Assembly: GCA_030386875.1 (NCBI GenBank)
Contig: CM059574.1
Coordinates: 6,021,934 to 6,085,933, forward strand
Length of the DNA stretch: 64,000 nt
DNA from: Morinoia aosen
Lineage: Eukaryota; Arthropoda; Malacostraca; Amphipoda; Talitridae
Reading direction: 5' to 3'
The notes below the pieces were generated by a model. The model was not told the DNA's origin, did no database searches, and saw nothing but the letters and a program-made list of their open reading frames with translations. Each line of letters opens with the position of its first letter. The first letter of the stretch is position 1. Positions 47,180-59,083 of the stretch are shown piece after piece. Both the position numbers and the translations under genes were made by a program.

Positions 47180-49300
47180 GGTGTCGATCTTGACAAGACT
47201 AGTGACGGCAAAAAATGCCTTATGTTTGGGAACTACAGTTACTCTAACAGTGAGAGCTTCGTGTTTATAAAAACGGGGTGCACATCAGGAATGTTTTTGA
47301 AGAATGTTTCACATGCTGGTGAGACCAGGTGTTGTTTCCAACGATAGCGTGTTATTACGTATGTAGGGCTAGCAACAACGCCGCAGGTATGCTGCGCAAC
47401 GACTACACGCTGTGTCAAACGTGAGACCTCGAGCGAGATGAGTGCAAGCGAGAGCTGTGCGCTGGGGCTGTGTTGTAAGGACCGTTGGTGCCCAATGTGG
47501 CGCTAGCTTGCAGCGAGGGGACCAAGAAGCCTCTCCGATTTTAACATACCTGCATTCTATACAACACTGGCTTCACTTACGGACACTGGCTACATGTAGC
47601 GAAAGGAAACAAGATACTTGGATAACCCTAAAAATATCCATGTGCACTTAGTGTGATTCAAGCTGCAAAATTTGGTTTGATTTGGTAGAATATTTGATTT
47701 GGTAGAATATTTTACGGTGTTCAATATCCCGTGACTTATGAAGGAGTGGCCCGGGCGGTGTAGATCTAGAACTCACCTTGTCCCTGTGTGAGCACACGCT
47801 GCGCGCAACATAGCGCAAAAATACGCCGTAAATCTTCCATACTTACACGCACGAACGCAGCATACGCTTTAAAATGGAGGCTTTTGATAGAGATTGCCTC
47901 TCAAAGTCTCCTTTGATGCCTACCTCCCAATCAATGCGCTTTGAATGGTAGTCAGGGCAGAGCTCTGAAATGATGATAAACGGTTGCTTTTTCGCTGAAA
48001 TGTAATTGCAGCTGTACGTTTTGTGTTCTGTCCTGTTCATTCTCTTCGCACGCTTTGACAATAGGCATTGAAGCTCAAATGAAGAAGAAGGATCTTCATG
48101 GCTCGAGCAAAGTTTCATTTAAAGCAAATATCAAACGAAGTATTCGAGTTCAAGTGACAATAATTCTGAGAACGAGTGAGAAACTCATCAACAATCGAAA
48201 CTCGTACTTTCTCTTTCAGGACTTTCTCATCCAATTTATTTTGCTGTCGGCGCACGTAACCGAGTCTTTCTGGACGGCATTATAGCAATCTCGTTATTTT
48301 CCAAATGTTCTAGCTGATAATTACGATACGAGACTGGGCTGCAGAATGGTATTTACCAGGCACTGACTAAGCCCTTGCTAACTATAGATGCATTACGTAC
48401 CTGCTAATTAGGCATTCACTAGATGCCTGCTTAGTAAATATTCACTTTAGGCTATCTAGACTTTGAAAAGACATCTGCTGACTAAATCCTATAGAAGAGA
48501 ACATTGAAATATCACTGCCATTCTCAATAGGAGTGATATCGCCTTCCAGGGGTGACTGTTGAGCTGAGGGGGAAGGAGGGTGGTGGGCTGGTGTTGGATC
48601 GTAAAATAAAAAACGTAAAAAAGTGTAAATAAGGGTAAATTAAAATAATCATAATCTACTATTAAACGACATTATACAAGTCGCTCTTTGTACAGTAAGT
48701 GTCGATTGATGATGTTTTGCTTCGCGCTGTTTTACCGAGCAGCTGAACAAGAAGCTTACACCACTTCCTCGTGACAACTGCCGCCGCACTGGACCAGCGC
48801 AGCCTTCTTGTTTTCAGATGGTTCCCATCCCTTACTACCCAATTTACTGTTTTCTTGTATCATTGTATAGAGATTGGCGAGACATTTCTGGAGGTACATG
48901 ACAATTTTGCCTGTATGCCACTTCTTCCTCTTTTATGTCGGGTAAAATAATTGTAGCCCGTAGCACGGCGAGGGCTTTAGCTTAACTAATTCAAAGTTAT
49001 TTTTAACGTCAAAATTGGAGAATAAACATTAGTCATCATGCTCGGCAGAAGATACTTTTGTCGTCCTGTGCTCGATTATTTTCCTTCAAATTTTCTGCTG
49101 TCCCGGCACTGCCTCCCCTTCTCTTCTCCAGAATTGTGGTCACGGCATTGCAGTCCTTCCATTTTCTACGTTATGATTTAGCAGTTGCTCAACTAAGATG
49201 TCTGTCTTTGTACTCCAATGTTTGGAAAACAATTTATTACTTCTAATTCATATATTTTTATTTTGTTATTTTTAATTTAAGATTTTATTATTTTATTAGT
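47180..49300. other. Unannotated stretch
   Basis: No gene is recognised. A 17-bp tandem pair (TGATTTGGTAGAATATT) lies at about 47677-47711. Confidence 0.4.
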
Positions 49301-49830
49301 CTAATTAGCTAATATTTTTAAACTAGAGAGCACGGCCAGTCAAAAAGGACGGGATTCAATACCTTTCATGGACAAATTTTCTAATTGTGAATGACGAACT
49401 AATATATCCACGCTAACAGCACCCGTGATAAAAAATATTCTTGTACTTGTGCAGTGGCGAAACTCGTGTCACAGATACAGTCATTATAACTCTCTTTAAG
49501 AGCGTGACAGAGAAATGAAAGAAACAGACTCCAAATAAATAAACCAAGAGTAATATTAGGTAGTAGCAGGACCCGTGGAAATTCAACGGACAATGTCATC
49601 GTTATGCTAGGGGATCCCATGAAAAATTCCGTCATCATTACGTGACCTATGCTAACCTAACCTATCCTAACCTAAAATATCCTAAACTTTGCTAACCTAA
49701 CCTATCCTAACCTACCCTAACCAAACCTATCATGATAAAATGTCTGAGATTAAATTTGTTCAAGAAAGGTATTGAATCCCGTCATTTTTGCCGGGCCATG
49801 CACAGTAGTTTAAAAATATTACCCAATTAG
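49301..49830. mobile_element. 530-bp inverted-repeat element carrying CCTAA-type repeats
   Basis: The left arm runs 49301-49381 (CTAATTAGCTAATATTTTTA, then GACGGGATTCAATACCTTTC). Its reverse complement, with scattered differences, is found at 49752-49830. The interior contains no coding frame, only CCTAA-rich sequence near the right arm. The element lies just upstream of the hAT transposase remnant, but its tips do not look like hAT ends, so I treat it as independent. Confidence 0.72.
49645..49733. repeat. Interstitial CCTAA (telomere-like) repeat
   Basis: GCTAACCTAACCTATCCTAA occurs at 49651 and again at 49691, with further CCTAA, CCTAC and CCTAT pentamers. Most arthropod telomeres are (TTAGG)n, whose complement is (CCTAA)n. 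The tract is short, imperfect and inside an inverted-repeat element, so it is a sequence carried by that element and not a chromosome end. Confidence 0.75.
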
Positions 49831-49901
49831 AAGTAGCCAATAATAAACATCAACTGTGATAAGTGTCAATGTAATATCCTAAAGTTTTTTTTTCATTCAT
49901 T

Positions 49902-51939
49902 GTGACAAGCAAAAGGAAATATAAACCAGTATATAGAGACAGTATAGAGATTCAGCTAATAGCTTCGTAGAAAATCCACATAATCAAAAACAGCCAGCGT
50001 GTCTTATTTACAACAACACATTTCCCGATGAGGCGATGAGACCATCAAGGCTGGCAGAGTATTTGGAAAGAAAAAATCCTGATATAGTGGCTAAACCTAG
50101 AGTTTATTTTGAAAATTTGAAGAAACGCTATGATCAACGAAATACTCTGTGATCCTACTTGAAAAAATTTCACTTACAAATAAAAGTGGGTTTACTACAT
50201 CTCCTGAAATATCGCAGATAATGGAAAAAAATTAAAGCCCAACACACACATGCTGAAATAGTTATTAAACCTTTTCTTGAGAGTCTCATGAAAACTATGT
50301 TGCAGCAAGATTCAGCAAATGTTTTAGAAGTATTACCGTTACGCAATGATTCAATCAAAAGAAGAATTGAAGAAATGTTATCAGATGTAGAAAGCCAACT
50401 ATAGATGAAAAATTAAAAAAATAAAATCTCAATTTATCTGGACGAATCGACCGTTAGTGATAACAGAGCCATTCTTACGACGTATGTTCGTTTCATAAAT
50501 GAGGGTTGCCAAGTTTGTGAAGAAATGTTTGGGAAACTTTTAGAAATTGATACAACTGGATTATCCAATTTTGAAGCTACGAAATCTTGGCTTCACGAGA
50601 ATCAAGTACCATTTGAAAATTTGGTGTCTTGCACAATTAACAGACGTTGCTCCGTCTATGACTGGCAAGCAGAATGGCTTCGTGGCTCATCTGAGAAAAA
50701 TTTTTTCATCAATCCTTGAGGTACGTTGTGTGGCTCATCGTCGGCATTTAGTTGCTAAGAAAATCTGCCCTGAACTTCAAGGTTCACTGAGAGTAGTTGT
50801 CCTCCCTGTTAATAAAATAAAGTCGCAGGGTAAATATGATAGAAGATTTCGACATTTTGCATTGATAGTGAACAAGGGCACGTTAGACTTATTCTCCACC
50901 TAGAAGTCAATTGGCTCTCGAAAGAAAATATCATGGTATGATTTGAGGCGTTATTCGATACAATAATTATTGGTAATTCGTTATAAAATTTAGGCAAAGT
51001 CAAATAAGTTGAATGAAGTGTCACCTCAGCTTCAAGGTAAATTAGGCCCATTATTGGGTTGTAAACGTGTACTGACAGCTTATGCAGAAAAATTACGTTT
51101 GTCCCAAATAAGTACACTAAAGAAAATTTTCAACGACACGCCTGAGTCAACAGCTCCCTGAACAAACCATAAAGAAAGAAGAATATTTAGTGAAACTGAG
51201 AGAAGATATACTGTAACTAGCCAATTTTCAGTATTATTTCCCTTTGCAATTTCGCCGTAGATGATGGATCCGTTCGGTTGTGACATAGAAAGTGTCAATC
51301 TATACTATTACATGAGCCGCGTCCGTCTGTCTGTCCAAAGCACGGTGGGATGAGCGTATCTGTGGTACAAGCTTCATCAACTCCACAATTTCCAGTGTAT
51401 TAATCCATCAGATTCGAATAGGAATGAGTATCACGTGAATTCTTAAGAAAAAAGAACGTGTGCCATGTGATTTGTCAAACATTATTGTACATTTTTGACA
51501 GGCAATGCGCACTCGGCCTCATCAACTCTCGAAAGATTGATTTTTTTGTTTCTTACGGCCTTTTTTTCATTTCACCTTCTTTCTTATTTCAAATAAAGGG
51601 TGGTGGACTAATAAAAATATGCAAGAGGAACTTATTGAACTAAAATACATTTATGACTGCAAGAACAAATTTGAAAAAGGGTGAATAACTGAGTCATGGT
51701 TATTGAATGAAGCCAATTATCTATATTCAAAAATATAGTGTGAAATAGTTAAAATATTGTTGTACTTTCTAACCTCATATTCGCTTGAATGTAGGTTCAG
51801 TGCCGTCAATAAAATTTTGGTTGAAGAAATAAATAAATTTAATACATCTGTTCGAGGAGATACCAGACTAAATCTTACAAATTTCAAGCCGAACATAAAA
51901 GATCTAGCAGCAAATCATCAGCTGCTAGGACCTCATTAA
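49902..51939 (+). pseudogene. hAT-superfamily transposase pseudogene (ZBED5/SCAND3-like)
   Basis: Landmarks follow the family order. KRKY occurs near the start (49902, GTG where ATG is expected). A BED-finger region reads CLIYNNTFPDEAMRPSRL then EYLERKN; canonical fingers have C-x2-C and H-H, but here the second Cys is Tyr and both His are Tyr and Asn. PLRNDSIKRRIEEM lies at about 50335. IYLDEST has the first catalytic Asp at 50441-50443. TDVAPSMTGKQNGFV has the second Asp at 50643-50645. CVAHRRHLVAKK begins at 50727. LHLEVNWLSKEN is at about 50891-50930, and QEELIEL at about 51629. The dimerisation end reads TSYSLECRFSAVNK to NIKDLAANHQ, stop 51937-51939. It is broken by stops (such as 50150-50152), frameshifts near 50630-50640 and 50890, and an extra block at about 51298-51610. 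It is inactive. Confidence 0.9.
51298..51610. mobile_element. Probable insertion inside the hAT pseudogene
   Basis: The hAT frame reads DPFGCDIESVN up to about 51297 and resumes with NMQEELIEL at about 51617. In relatives these two motifs are only a few residues apart. The roughly 310 bases between them encode nothing of the family and include CCGTCTGTCTGTC and a T-rich right end. No clear target duplication or inverted repeat was found, so its nature is unknown. Confidence 0.6.
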
Positions 51940-53079
51940 CGTCAACATGAGGAAAATATTTTGATTTACCCATTCTTTCATTATAATAAAAAAGGCGATT
52001 ACTTTTTTTAATTGATAAAAGAAGGCGATGGAATGAAAGAGGTTGCAAAAACTTAATTTAAAGGTTTTGTTAATGAAGGCGTGGTCTAACAACTCATTCA
52101 GAAATTAAGTATGGCCATATCAAACATTGCTTAACTACTCTTCGTGTTATTGGCCAATTCGTTACTAAATTGTTTTAACTAAAAAGTCATCAACCAGTCG
52201 CTGCCTAACTCCTCCACCCGTCGTCTTGCATATGTCTACAAAACGCCACCCTGCTGGCTCGCCTCGGTGTGCAGTGGCAAAATTGTCTTCGTGTGTCTTC
52301 TCAATCTGTATATATTGAATTATCGAAATTTTCTCATGCTGTTGTTCAGTTGATCTCGACCTGCAATTTTATTATCATGTTTTCGCTCATATAAGTATAG
52401 GTAATATATGATGTGTTTCATATATTTCAAGCTCCCAAGCATGTTCAGCATTTGGTTCTTGTATTATAGCGTTAAAGCGTCCAATTTGGATACTTTGGAG
52501 AGCGCTGTAATGATGCACTTATACGCGTGGTATAGAGGTAGATGGACAAAAGGGCATGTAATTGACTCAGATGTGCTCAGGACTGTACTCTCAGAGAGAG
52601 AATGTTAAAGCTAACAATTGCCGGGCAAAATTTCTTATCGGAACTTCCCCGGTGTAAACTATTTGGTGGTTATGTATTTTCATTAAAAATAGGAAAGAGC
52701 ACGCATTCTCCAATATAATGAGTTAGTCTTCACTTTAGTTAAGAGATCAATGACTTTATTTCAGCGACAAATGTTCTGAATGAAGGGCATGTCCTCTAGA
52801 CTAAAAATTTTCAAAGCATTCAGAACACCGAACTTGCCTCAAGGTCACGCAGACCTCCAATTGAAAACTGATAAACCGTTAAATTTAAGAGACAAAACAT
52901 TGTGATTCTTCCCGAGCCTCTAATCATTGATTATCGCAGTTCCCGAACTTGAAAAACAGGTTTTCTTTTAACAAAGGCCTGCAAGAAAATGTGCTGCGTC
53001 GCTGAAAAATAGTAATTATGGCGTCGGGATCTGCAGAGCTGGGCCTGCTCTGCGAAACTGGGAGTTGGGCATTTTGTTC
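51940..53079. other. Unannotated stretch
   Basis: No gene is recognised. The 3' terminal repeat of the hAT element may lie in its first 150 bases but was not identified. Confidence 0.4.
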
Positions 53080-53835
53080 TGGTGGTGTGTTCCATTTATT
53101 GTGCGGATGTTTCTCTTTGTGGATATTGCATTTAATTCTGTAATTTTCTTCTTCGGTCGATATTGAATTTAATTCTCTCGATTTTATTTTTTGCGGGTAT
53201 TGCATTTTCTTCCCTAGAATTATGATTTGCGAATATTTTTCTCTTTGGCTAATATTTTAATTTTTCTTCTTGGGTGGATACAGTATTTAATTTTTAACTT
53301 TTTTCTAGATATTGCATTCAATTTCCTGAGCTTCTTCTTTGCGGGCAAAGTATTGCATTTTGTTATTTGATTTTTTCGTGTATGTTATGTTTAATCTTCT
53401 AGCTTTCCTACTGAGGCTGGATATTGTAACTCATAATTAGAAATTTTTACTGAATGCGCGGAGCATTTAATTTTCCTGTTGGTTTGAAAGATGAATATAT
53501 AGCAGTTAATTCTTTGATTTTTTGCTGAGTGAATATTTTATATACCGTACTTCTGTGTAACTTTTCTCACCGGATACTGCACTTATTTTGTTTCATTTTT
53601 CAAAGAGTGGATATTGGATTTAATTCAGTGATTTTTGGTGTCTGGAGACTGCACTTATTTCTCCAAACTTTGCTACTGAGTGCGTATTGCATTCAATTTT
53701 TAATTCTTTGCAAGATAGATATTGCATTCAATTCTGTTTTATTTGACGTTGGATGGAGAGTGGGAACTGCATACCATTCTCTTAGAAATGATGTGGGCGG
53801 ATGCTGCATTTAATTTGCTATTGCGCTTCTGAGAC
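53080..53835. repeat. Very degenerate ~40-bp tandem array
   Basis: The words GATATTGCATTTAATT, GGATATTGGATTTAATTC and GTATTGCATTCAATTTTTAA recur about every 40 bases, separated by T-rich stretches such as TTCTTCTTT. Divergence is high and spacing irregular, so this is an old array. It abuts the younger 38-bp array. Confidence 0.65.
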
Positions 53836-53844
53836 TCGTGGGAC

Positions 53845-54360
53845 ATTGCGTACTGGGATACAATTGTAGTACTGGGATAAAATACGGTACCGGAATACTA
53901 ATGCAGTACTGGGACATAACTAATGTACTATGTTACAAATACGGTATTGGAATATAAACACAGTAAAGGAAATAAATACAGTATTAGGAGACAAATACGG
54001 AAATGGAAAATAACTACCGTACTGGGATTTATATGCGGCAATGTGGTACAAACACAGTACCGGGAATACAAATACGACACAGGGGTACAAACACAGCGCC
54101 GGGATACAAGTAAGACACTGGAGTACAAGCACAGCACAGGGATACATGTTCGATACTGGGGTACAAACACAGCACCGGGATACATGTTCGACACAGGGGT
54201 ACAAACACAGCACCGAGATACATATTCGACGCTGGGGTTCAAACACAGTACTGGGATACAAAGGCGATACTTTGGTACAAACACAGTACCGGGATACAAG
54301 TACTATACTGGTGTTCGATCACAGCACCGAGATACAAGTACAGTAACGGGAAACAAATTC
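53845..54360. repeat. 38-bp array made of two 19-bp halves
   Basis: In the right part, units start at 54141, 54179, 54217 and onward every 38 bases. Each unit is two related 19-mers, GATACATGTTCGATACTGG and GGTACAAACACAGCACCGG, sharing the pattern GNTACAAN...CNG. The left part (53845-54060) is more degenerate with a mixed 19-bp period. Long open frames on both strands (up to 173 codons; minus strand reads CLYP/VFVP repeats) arise from frame cycling of a stop-poor unit. Confidence 0.88.
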
Positions 54361-57300
54361 ATTATTGGAATTTCATCCTATACAGAAAACGAAATTAAAC
54401 ACGATTCCAGGAACACGAGCGGCGCGAGTCCGTCGAGTAATTAGATTTCATTCAAAGGAACCTGAGCATTGAGTTCCTTGCGAGCTTTTTGCGCTCGCGA
54501 CGCTCTTTTTCCGGAGTGCGATTAATTCAGTGAGATATTTACTGAATGCTGTAGTTTTTGCTGCGCATCCATATTACTTTTTGAATTGCGTTCCAGTTAC
54601 CATTGATAATCTAGAGATTAAAATTTACTATGGAGCGTACTGCTCAAATTTTGCGCTAGTACTCAAGTGGATTATTTTCTAAAAATTAATTTTAGAAAGC
54701 TAAGCTTGTAACTAGAGTGAGTAAAAACTCAGTTCAATTTCTATTTTATGTTATTTAGGTCTGAAAATTACAATAAAAATGTAATTGAATACATTCTTGC
54801 AGAGATGTGCGCGTTCCGCTCGAGGAGCGAACCCATTGCGCGTCTCGTGCTCTGCTGGTCTGCCGTTGTTTCGTTCCGACGCTGCACCGGAGCCAATAGA
54901 GGTGCTAAATGCGCTTTCTTCACTTAATCCATTCTTTAGCTCATCCGCAGACGGGCTCCACCGTTTGTATGTATGAGCGACCCAAAGCTCACAAACTGAA
55001 TTAGATTTGCTTGCATGATGTCCGTGGGCAAACGTGCGGTAAAATAATCGAAGTCAAGAGTACTTATATGTGTTCGATAAATTGCGTTACAAATTCCGTA
55101 CAGTTTCAAAGACGCGAGCTGCACTTGTGGGACTAGAAGTTCAATCAAGCATGTCGTGAACGGATGGCCTACATTTGTAAAAATCGTTTCTCCTTATTTT
55201 ACTATTTTGCTACTAGTGACATTTAAGTCGAGTTGAGCGAAAGTCCTTTAGAAGGTCAAAACTTCCAAGTGATTTAGTATGGTGTTTGCCAACTGAATCC
55301 GAAGAAATCAATCATTGCCAGAGGCCATGCCCGAACCGGCTGGAGTTCAGTAGAGTATAATCTTTCAAAATAGGGCCATCATCCAGCGTTATGAGCTCTG
55401 ATTTTGCCACAGCTGGTCTTGGTTGACTTCAAATCGTGATCTTTTTCATCTTGAGATCAAGATTCATATTACATTGGATCGCCAGCTCAAGACTTTAAGA
55501 TGCGGTATCTGAGACACGGAGATGTCTCAGCTGATCGTTATTCAAACTGGAGGAACTTATTTTATGTCAAATTTTATTTGCTTATTGGCAAACTATTGTT
55601 TGCCCTTTCTGTCTGTGAATGCGTTATCCTTAAATTTGCTGGTACATCCACAAATTTATTTTTTTCAAAAGGTGTTCGATGAGCGAAAAAGCTGGTTTAA
55701 TATGGGTGTTTTTATCATGCAATTGAATATGAGCGAACAAAATGAAGAGCTTAGTGGCAGAGTGTGAGACGTTTTAAAAATTTTAATACCCTTGTCATAA
55801 TTGGGTCAACTGCTTTTGAATCGGAATTCTACTCAACGATCGTGTATGAAATAGAAAGTGCAAATTATTTCACACTGACCGACCTACGTACAAAATTCGT
55901 TGGGGCAACGTGATTCGTTGGGGCTACAATGTCCGGCCTTACGTAGTACAACAAGTGTGATCAGTTCGTGAACTGGAAGCGAAGTTCGATGTTTTCATTA
56001 GAAATTTAAGCAGCTCTGTCGGCCCTTTGACTGCCTCCATCACCACAAAGTTCAAAACCAACTTTGAATTGGTTTCGTTGCTTTGGAAAGTTCAGTTAGA
56101 CATTCCCGCTATTTTTCTCGGCTGTGTCTCAAAGTCGCGTTTGCCTTGGAGCCGATCCGGCTGCTGACTTGCTGGCATTTTTCATTTGTGCTCGACTTGT
56201 CCTGTGTGCCTTTTGTTGATCTCCACTGTTTTCTTTCAGAACTGCTCCTATTACTGACTGCTATTCGGTTCAACTGTAACTTATAACATGTGTCAATGTT
56301 TTGTGTATGGTATTTGTCTTGAACAAACTCAGTTTGGTGAATTTATTTTAGAATTAAACTTATTAAATCGTCAGTTTTAATATTACAACTTTAGAGCGGT
56401 TAATATTCAACTCTACCATAAGAATATTGTCTCAATAAAAGTACTGATAAAATGTCGCTGAACTTGTTCGGGCCCACAGGTAGCTATACTCAAATTTGAC
56501 CATTGTACTAGACTTAAGAAACATTCTACCTCTGTATCACCTGAGGTAAATAAATTGTTTAAATTGTTTAAATTGTTTAAATTGTGGTTCTATGCTGTTA
56601 GAATCAATTATTTTCGTTGACAGCGCCTTAGCATCTACTCTATCATACGTAAATAGTTCAATTCAACCGAAATAGCCGCCACAAACATTTCAGTACGAGT
56701 GAAAATTGACTTTTTCCCTCATCTCTTGTAAAGATATAAGTTGGACGTTAATTCTATTTTGCTAAATATCACCTTCAGTATTCTGTTACCAACCTCTACA
56801 TGAGTAGAGGTTAAACTCGCGTTTTGGCGTATTGAAATATTCTAACACAATTTGCGAGCTTTATAGTGGGCCTTAGATGCCTTTTTCAGTTTTAAGCTGT
56901 AGAAAGCGTGCTCGATGGGCCATTCACCTCAGCGCTGAACGTAGCTCAGAAGACAATACAACGAATTACAGAGAAATTCTTCAGTTCTGAGAAGCATCGG
57001 GATGAAACTTCCACTCAAAAACACGAAGGGAAATGTAGATAATTCGAATTATTTTCACATTTGAAACATCAAGTCCATAAGGAGATAGGTGATATTTTAA
57101 TTAGGTGTGTATAGTTATGAACAATTATTATTCCTCAATAATATTAAATCATTCAGACCCTATTGAAAGTCAAGGACGTTTCGCCGGTGAGTACGCGACG
57201 GTTCCTAGGCGTCTTTTAGTTGTATTACGCGCGGTTTAAGGGTCAAATGTCCACTTTTTCGGACACAAAACTGCACGCGAATCGCCGTTGTTCCGCCCTA

Positions 57301-57372
57301 CCTAACGGTCGTTTACCGCCTCAGAACCAGATTCGAATCGCGGCTGGCCGTCCATGGATTATAGGTTAAAAA
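54361..57372. other. Unannotated stretch with small repeats
   Basis: No gene is recognised. Items: a GC-richer patch at 54800-54960, an ATTCGTTGGGG pair at about 55896 and 55913, the (AAATTGTTT)n microsatellite at 56552-56586, and a perfect 9-bp stem with ATGA tetraloop (AACCTCTAC / GTAGAGGTT) at 56791-56812. Confidence 0.4.
56552..56586. repeat. (AAATTGTTT)n, 9-bp microsatellite
   Basis: Three full copies and one partial copy of AAATTGTTT in tandem. Confidence 0.88.
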
Positions 57373-57540
57373 ATCGCTCCCGGTTGCACGTGCGTCGCCT
57401 CACGGGGTGTACAATATTGCACTTGAAGCTTTGGATCTTACAATACATTCACACTTAATGCATTGTGAATGTATTGACCCATTAAGCTCAGTACAATATT
57501 GTACATCCAATGAGATCGATGCACGTGCATCTGGGAGCTC
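57373..57540. repeat. Long hairpin with ~80-bp imperfect arms
   Basis: A perfect 13-bp stem (CAATACATTCACA 57441-57453 / TGTGAATGTATTG 57464-57476, loop 10) is continued outward by TGTACAATATTGCACT / AGTACAATATTGTACA, TTGCACGTGCGTCG / CGATGCACGTGCAT and finally GCTCCC / GGGAGC. Overall agreement is roughly 80-85%. It may be a small fold-back element or a hairpin-RNA source. No flanking duplication was found. Confidence 0.75.
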
Positions 57541-58731
57541 AGGTACATAAGACAATACATTAGGAAGGACAAGGAATCCCGCTCTTTCTTTAACTTTTAT
57601 CGCAAAAATTAAACCATCTCTAAATAAAAATTTACATGAATATCTTACTTCCATTAAATCACAGCCTTCCCGCCAATGGCACACCAAAATAATACAGGCA
57701 TTAAACATAAAATCACAATACGTTCAAAATGCTGCAAAATAACGAACAAATATCAACTACATAAACATAAGGATGGGAATGAAATTTCCATTTAACAAAG
57801 TTCACTTTCAACGCTCGTTTACATTATAGATTAGATTATTGGTTAGTTTAAGCCTCCCTATCTGCAACAACTGCGATCCAAAGAGAGGAAAAGGGAGGCA
57901 CCATTTAGTGTGGAGGCAACACGTGGACTACGCTTTGGGACATATGTGTACCACTAAGTAAATTGCTCACTTGCACACCGGCATAAATGAATAGCATTTC
58001 CATAATTTCACTTCCTTTTTCAGAATTGTTTTCAGCATACCAGTTAAAATGATCGTACACTTAAATTTTTCACACTTTCTATAAAGGACATGAGTGGTTT
58101 TGAGTAGTACAGTCGGTTTCTAAATTCTGCTACTCACAAATTAACCGAACCAACCGTAGCAATCGCACAAACGTAGTCAACGTTTTAAGGGAACGCGGAA
58201 TCTGTGCGGAAAGGGTTTAAGGTGATCATCCCAGGCCCCTGCCTGGCCTCTGTCGCTCTAATGGTCATTTTTCATGTTTTTGTTGGAAAAGGACCCTTAG
58301 GTGGTGGACTATTCGGTCCTAAAATTTTATAGCGCTACGGACAATATATCCCTTCCCCCAGGCGTGTAGCTCTAAGTAGGTAAGGGGACAAAAATCTTGA
58401 ATTTCCGTCCCCATTTCAAACCCCATATGAAAAGGAAAAAACGGGAAATGGATAATTTAAAAATTTACTTTTGTTGGAAATGTTTCAAGGATTCTAAAAC
58501 TATCTTTGGTTTTGTTCTAGCATAAAAACTCAACGATTAGTTTTTCCACCTGTTTCAGTAAATCGATCACTGTAAAGTGGTTGCTAAACGATTTTCAAAA
58601 ACTTAAATTATCCGAAAGGGGAACAAAATTCATTGCATTGGGAAAAAAATACATTTCAAACATGTTAATTGAAAGCGGAGATATAATCAGTCCAAAAATC
58701 GGGGACATTTTTGTGGGACACCCGGTATATA
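57541..58731. other. Unannotated stretch, probably transposon debris at its right end
   Basis: No gene is recognised. The end, GTGGGACACCCGGTATA (about 58713-58729), resembles the GGGACACCC-type tips of arthropod Tc1/mariner-like MITEs and abuts the next element, so an older partner element may end here. Two copies of a GGGGACA word (58385 and 58701) bracket a run of T/A-rich sequence. Confidence 0.35.
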
Positions 58732-59083
58732 CAGGGTGTTGTGAGTTTACGATGCAGATAATTTACCCAAATACAGAAAAACGCAAAAAATAGAACGATT
58801 TTCATGAGCGACAAAAACCTCAAAACATATTTGTTTTCGAGAAATGATGACCTGAAATAATTATAGATTCCCGTAGGAATAGCCTGAAGCGCGCTCCAAA
58901 GAAGTTAGATTTTATTCGTTGGCTGCACGTCAAACCCATTCTTACGGGAATCTAAAATTATTTCAGGTCATCATTTCTCGAAAACAAAGAAGTTTTGAGG
59001 TTTATGTCACCCATGAAAATCGTTTTATTTTGCATTTTTCTGTTTTTGGTTATAATATGTTAATCGAATTACACAACACCCTT
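58732..59083. mobile_element. 352-bp fold-back MITE with TA duplication (CAGGGTGTT ends)
   Basis: CAGGGTGTTGTG at 58732 is matched inward from 59083 by AAGGGTGTTGTG. The arms continue for about 155 bases with high identity (shared GAAATGATGACCTGAAATAA and TAGATTCCCGTA) around a central loop of about 55 bases near 58908. TA flanks both ends (58730-58731, 59084-59085). TATACAGGGTGT-type ends are widespread in arthropod genomes and fit a Tc1/mariner-related MITE. Open frames on either arm are mirror images of each other. Confidence 0.88.

Noticed and set aside
49645-49733. True telomere end
   Set aside because: The CCTAA tract is short, imperfect and embedded within an inverted-repeat element with unique sequence on both sides.
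49301-49830. The inverted-repeat element as the 5' terminal region of the hAT transposon
   Set aside because: Both of its arms lie upstream of the transposase and its tips lack the CAG-type hAT terminus; it closes on itself before the coding remnant starts.
53920-54444. Cys/Pro/Val repeat protein (minus) or Gln/His/Thr repeat protein (plus)
   Set aside because: The unit is 38 bp, so the frame cycles every unit, and the openness follows from a stop-poor repeat.
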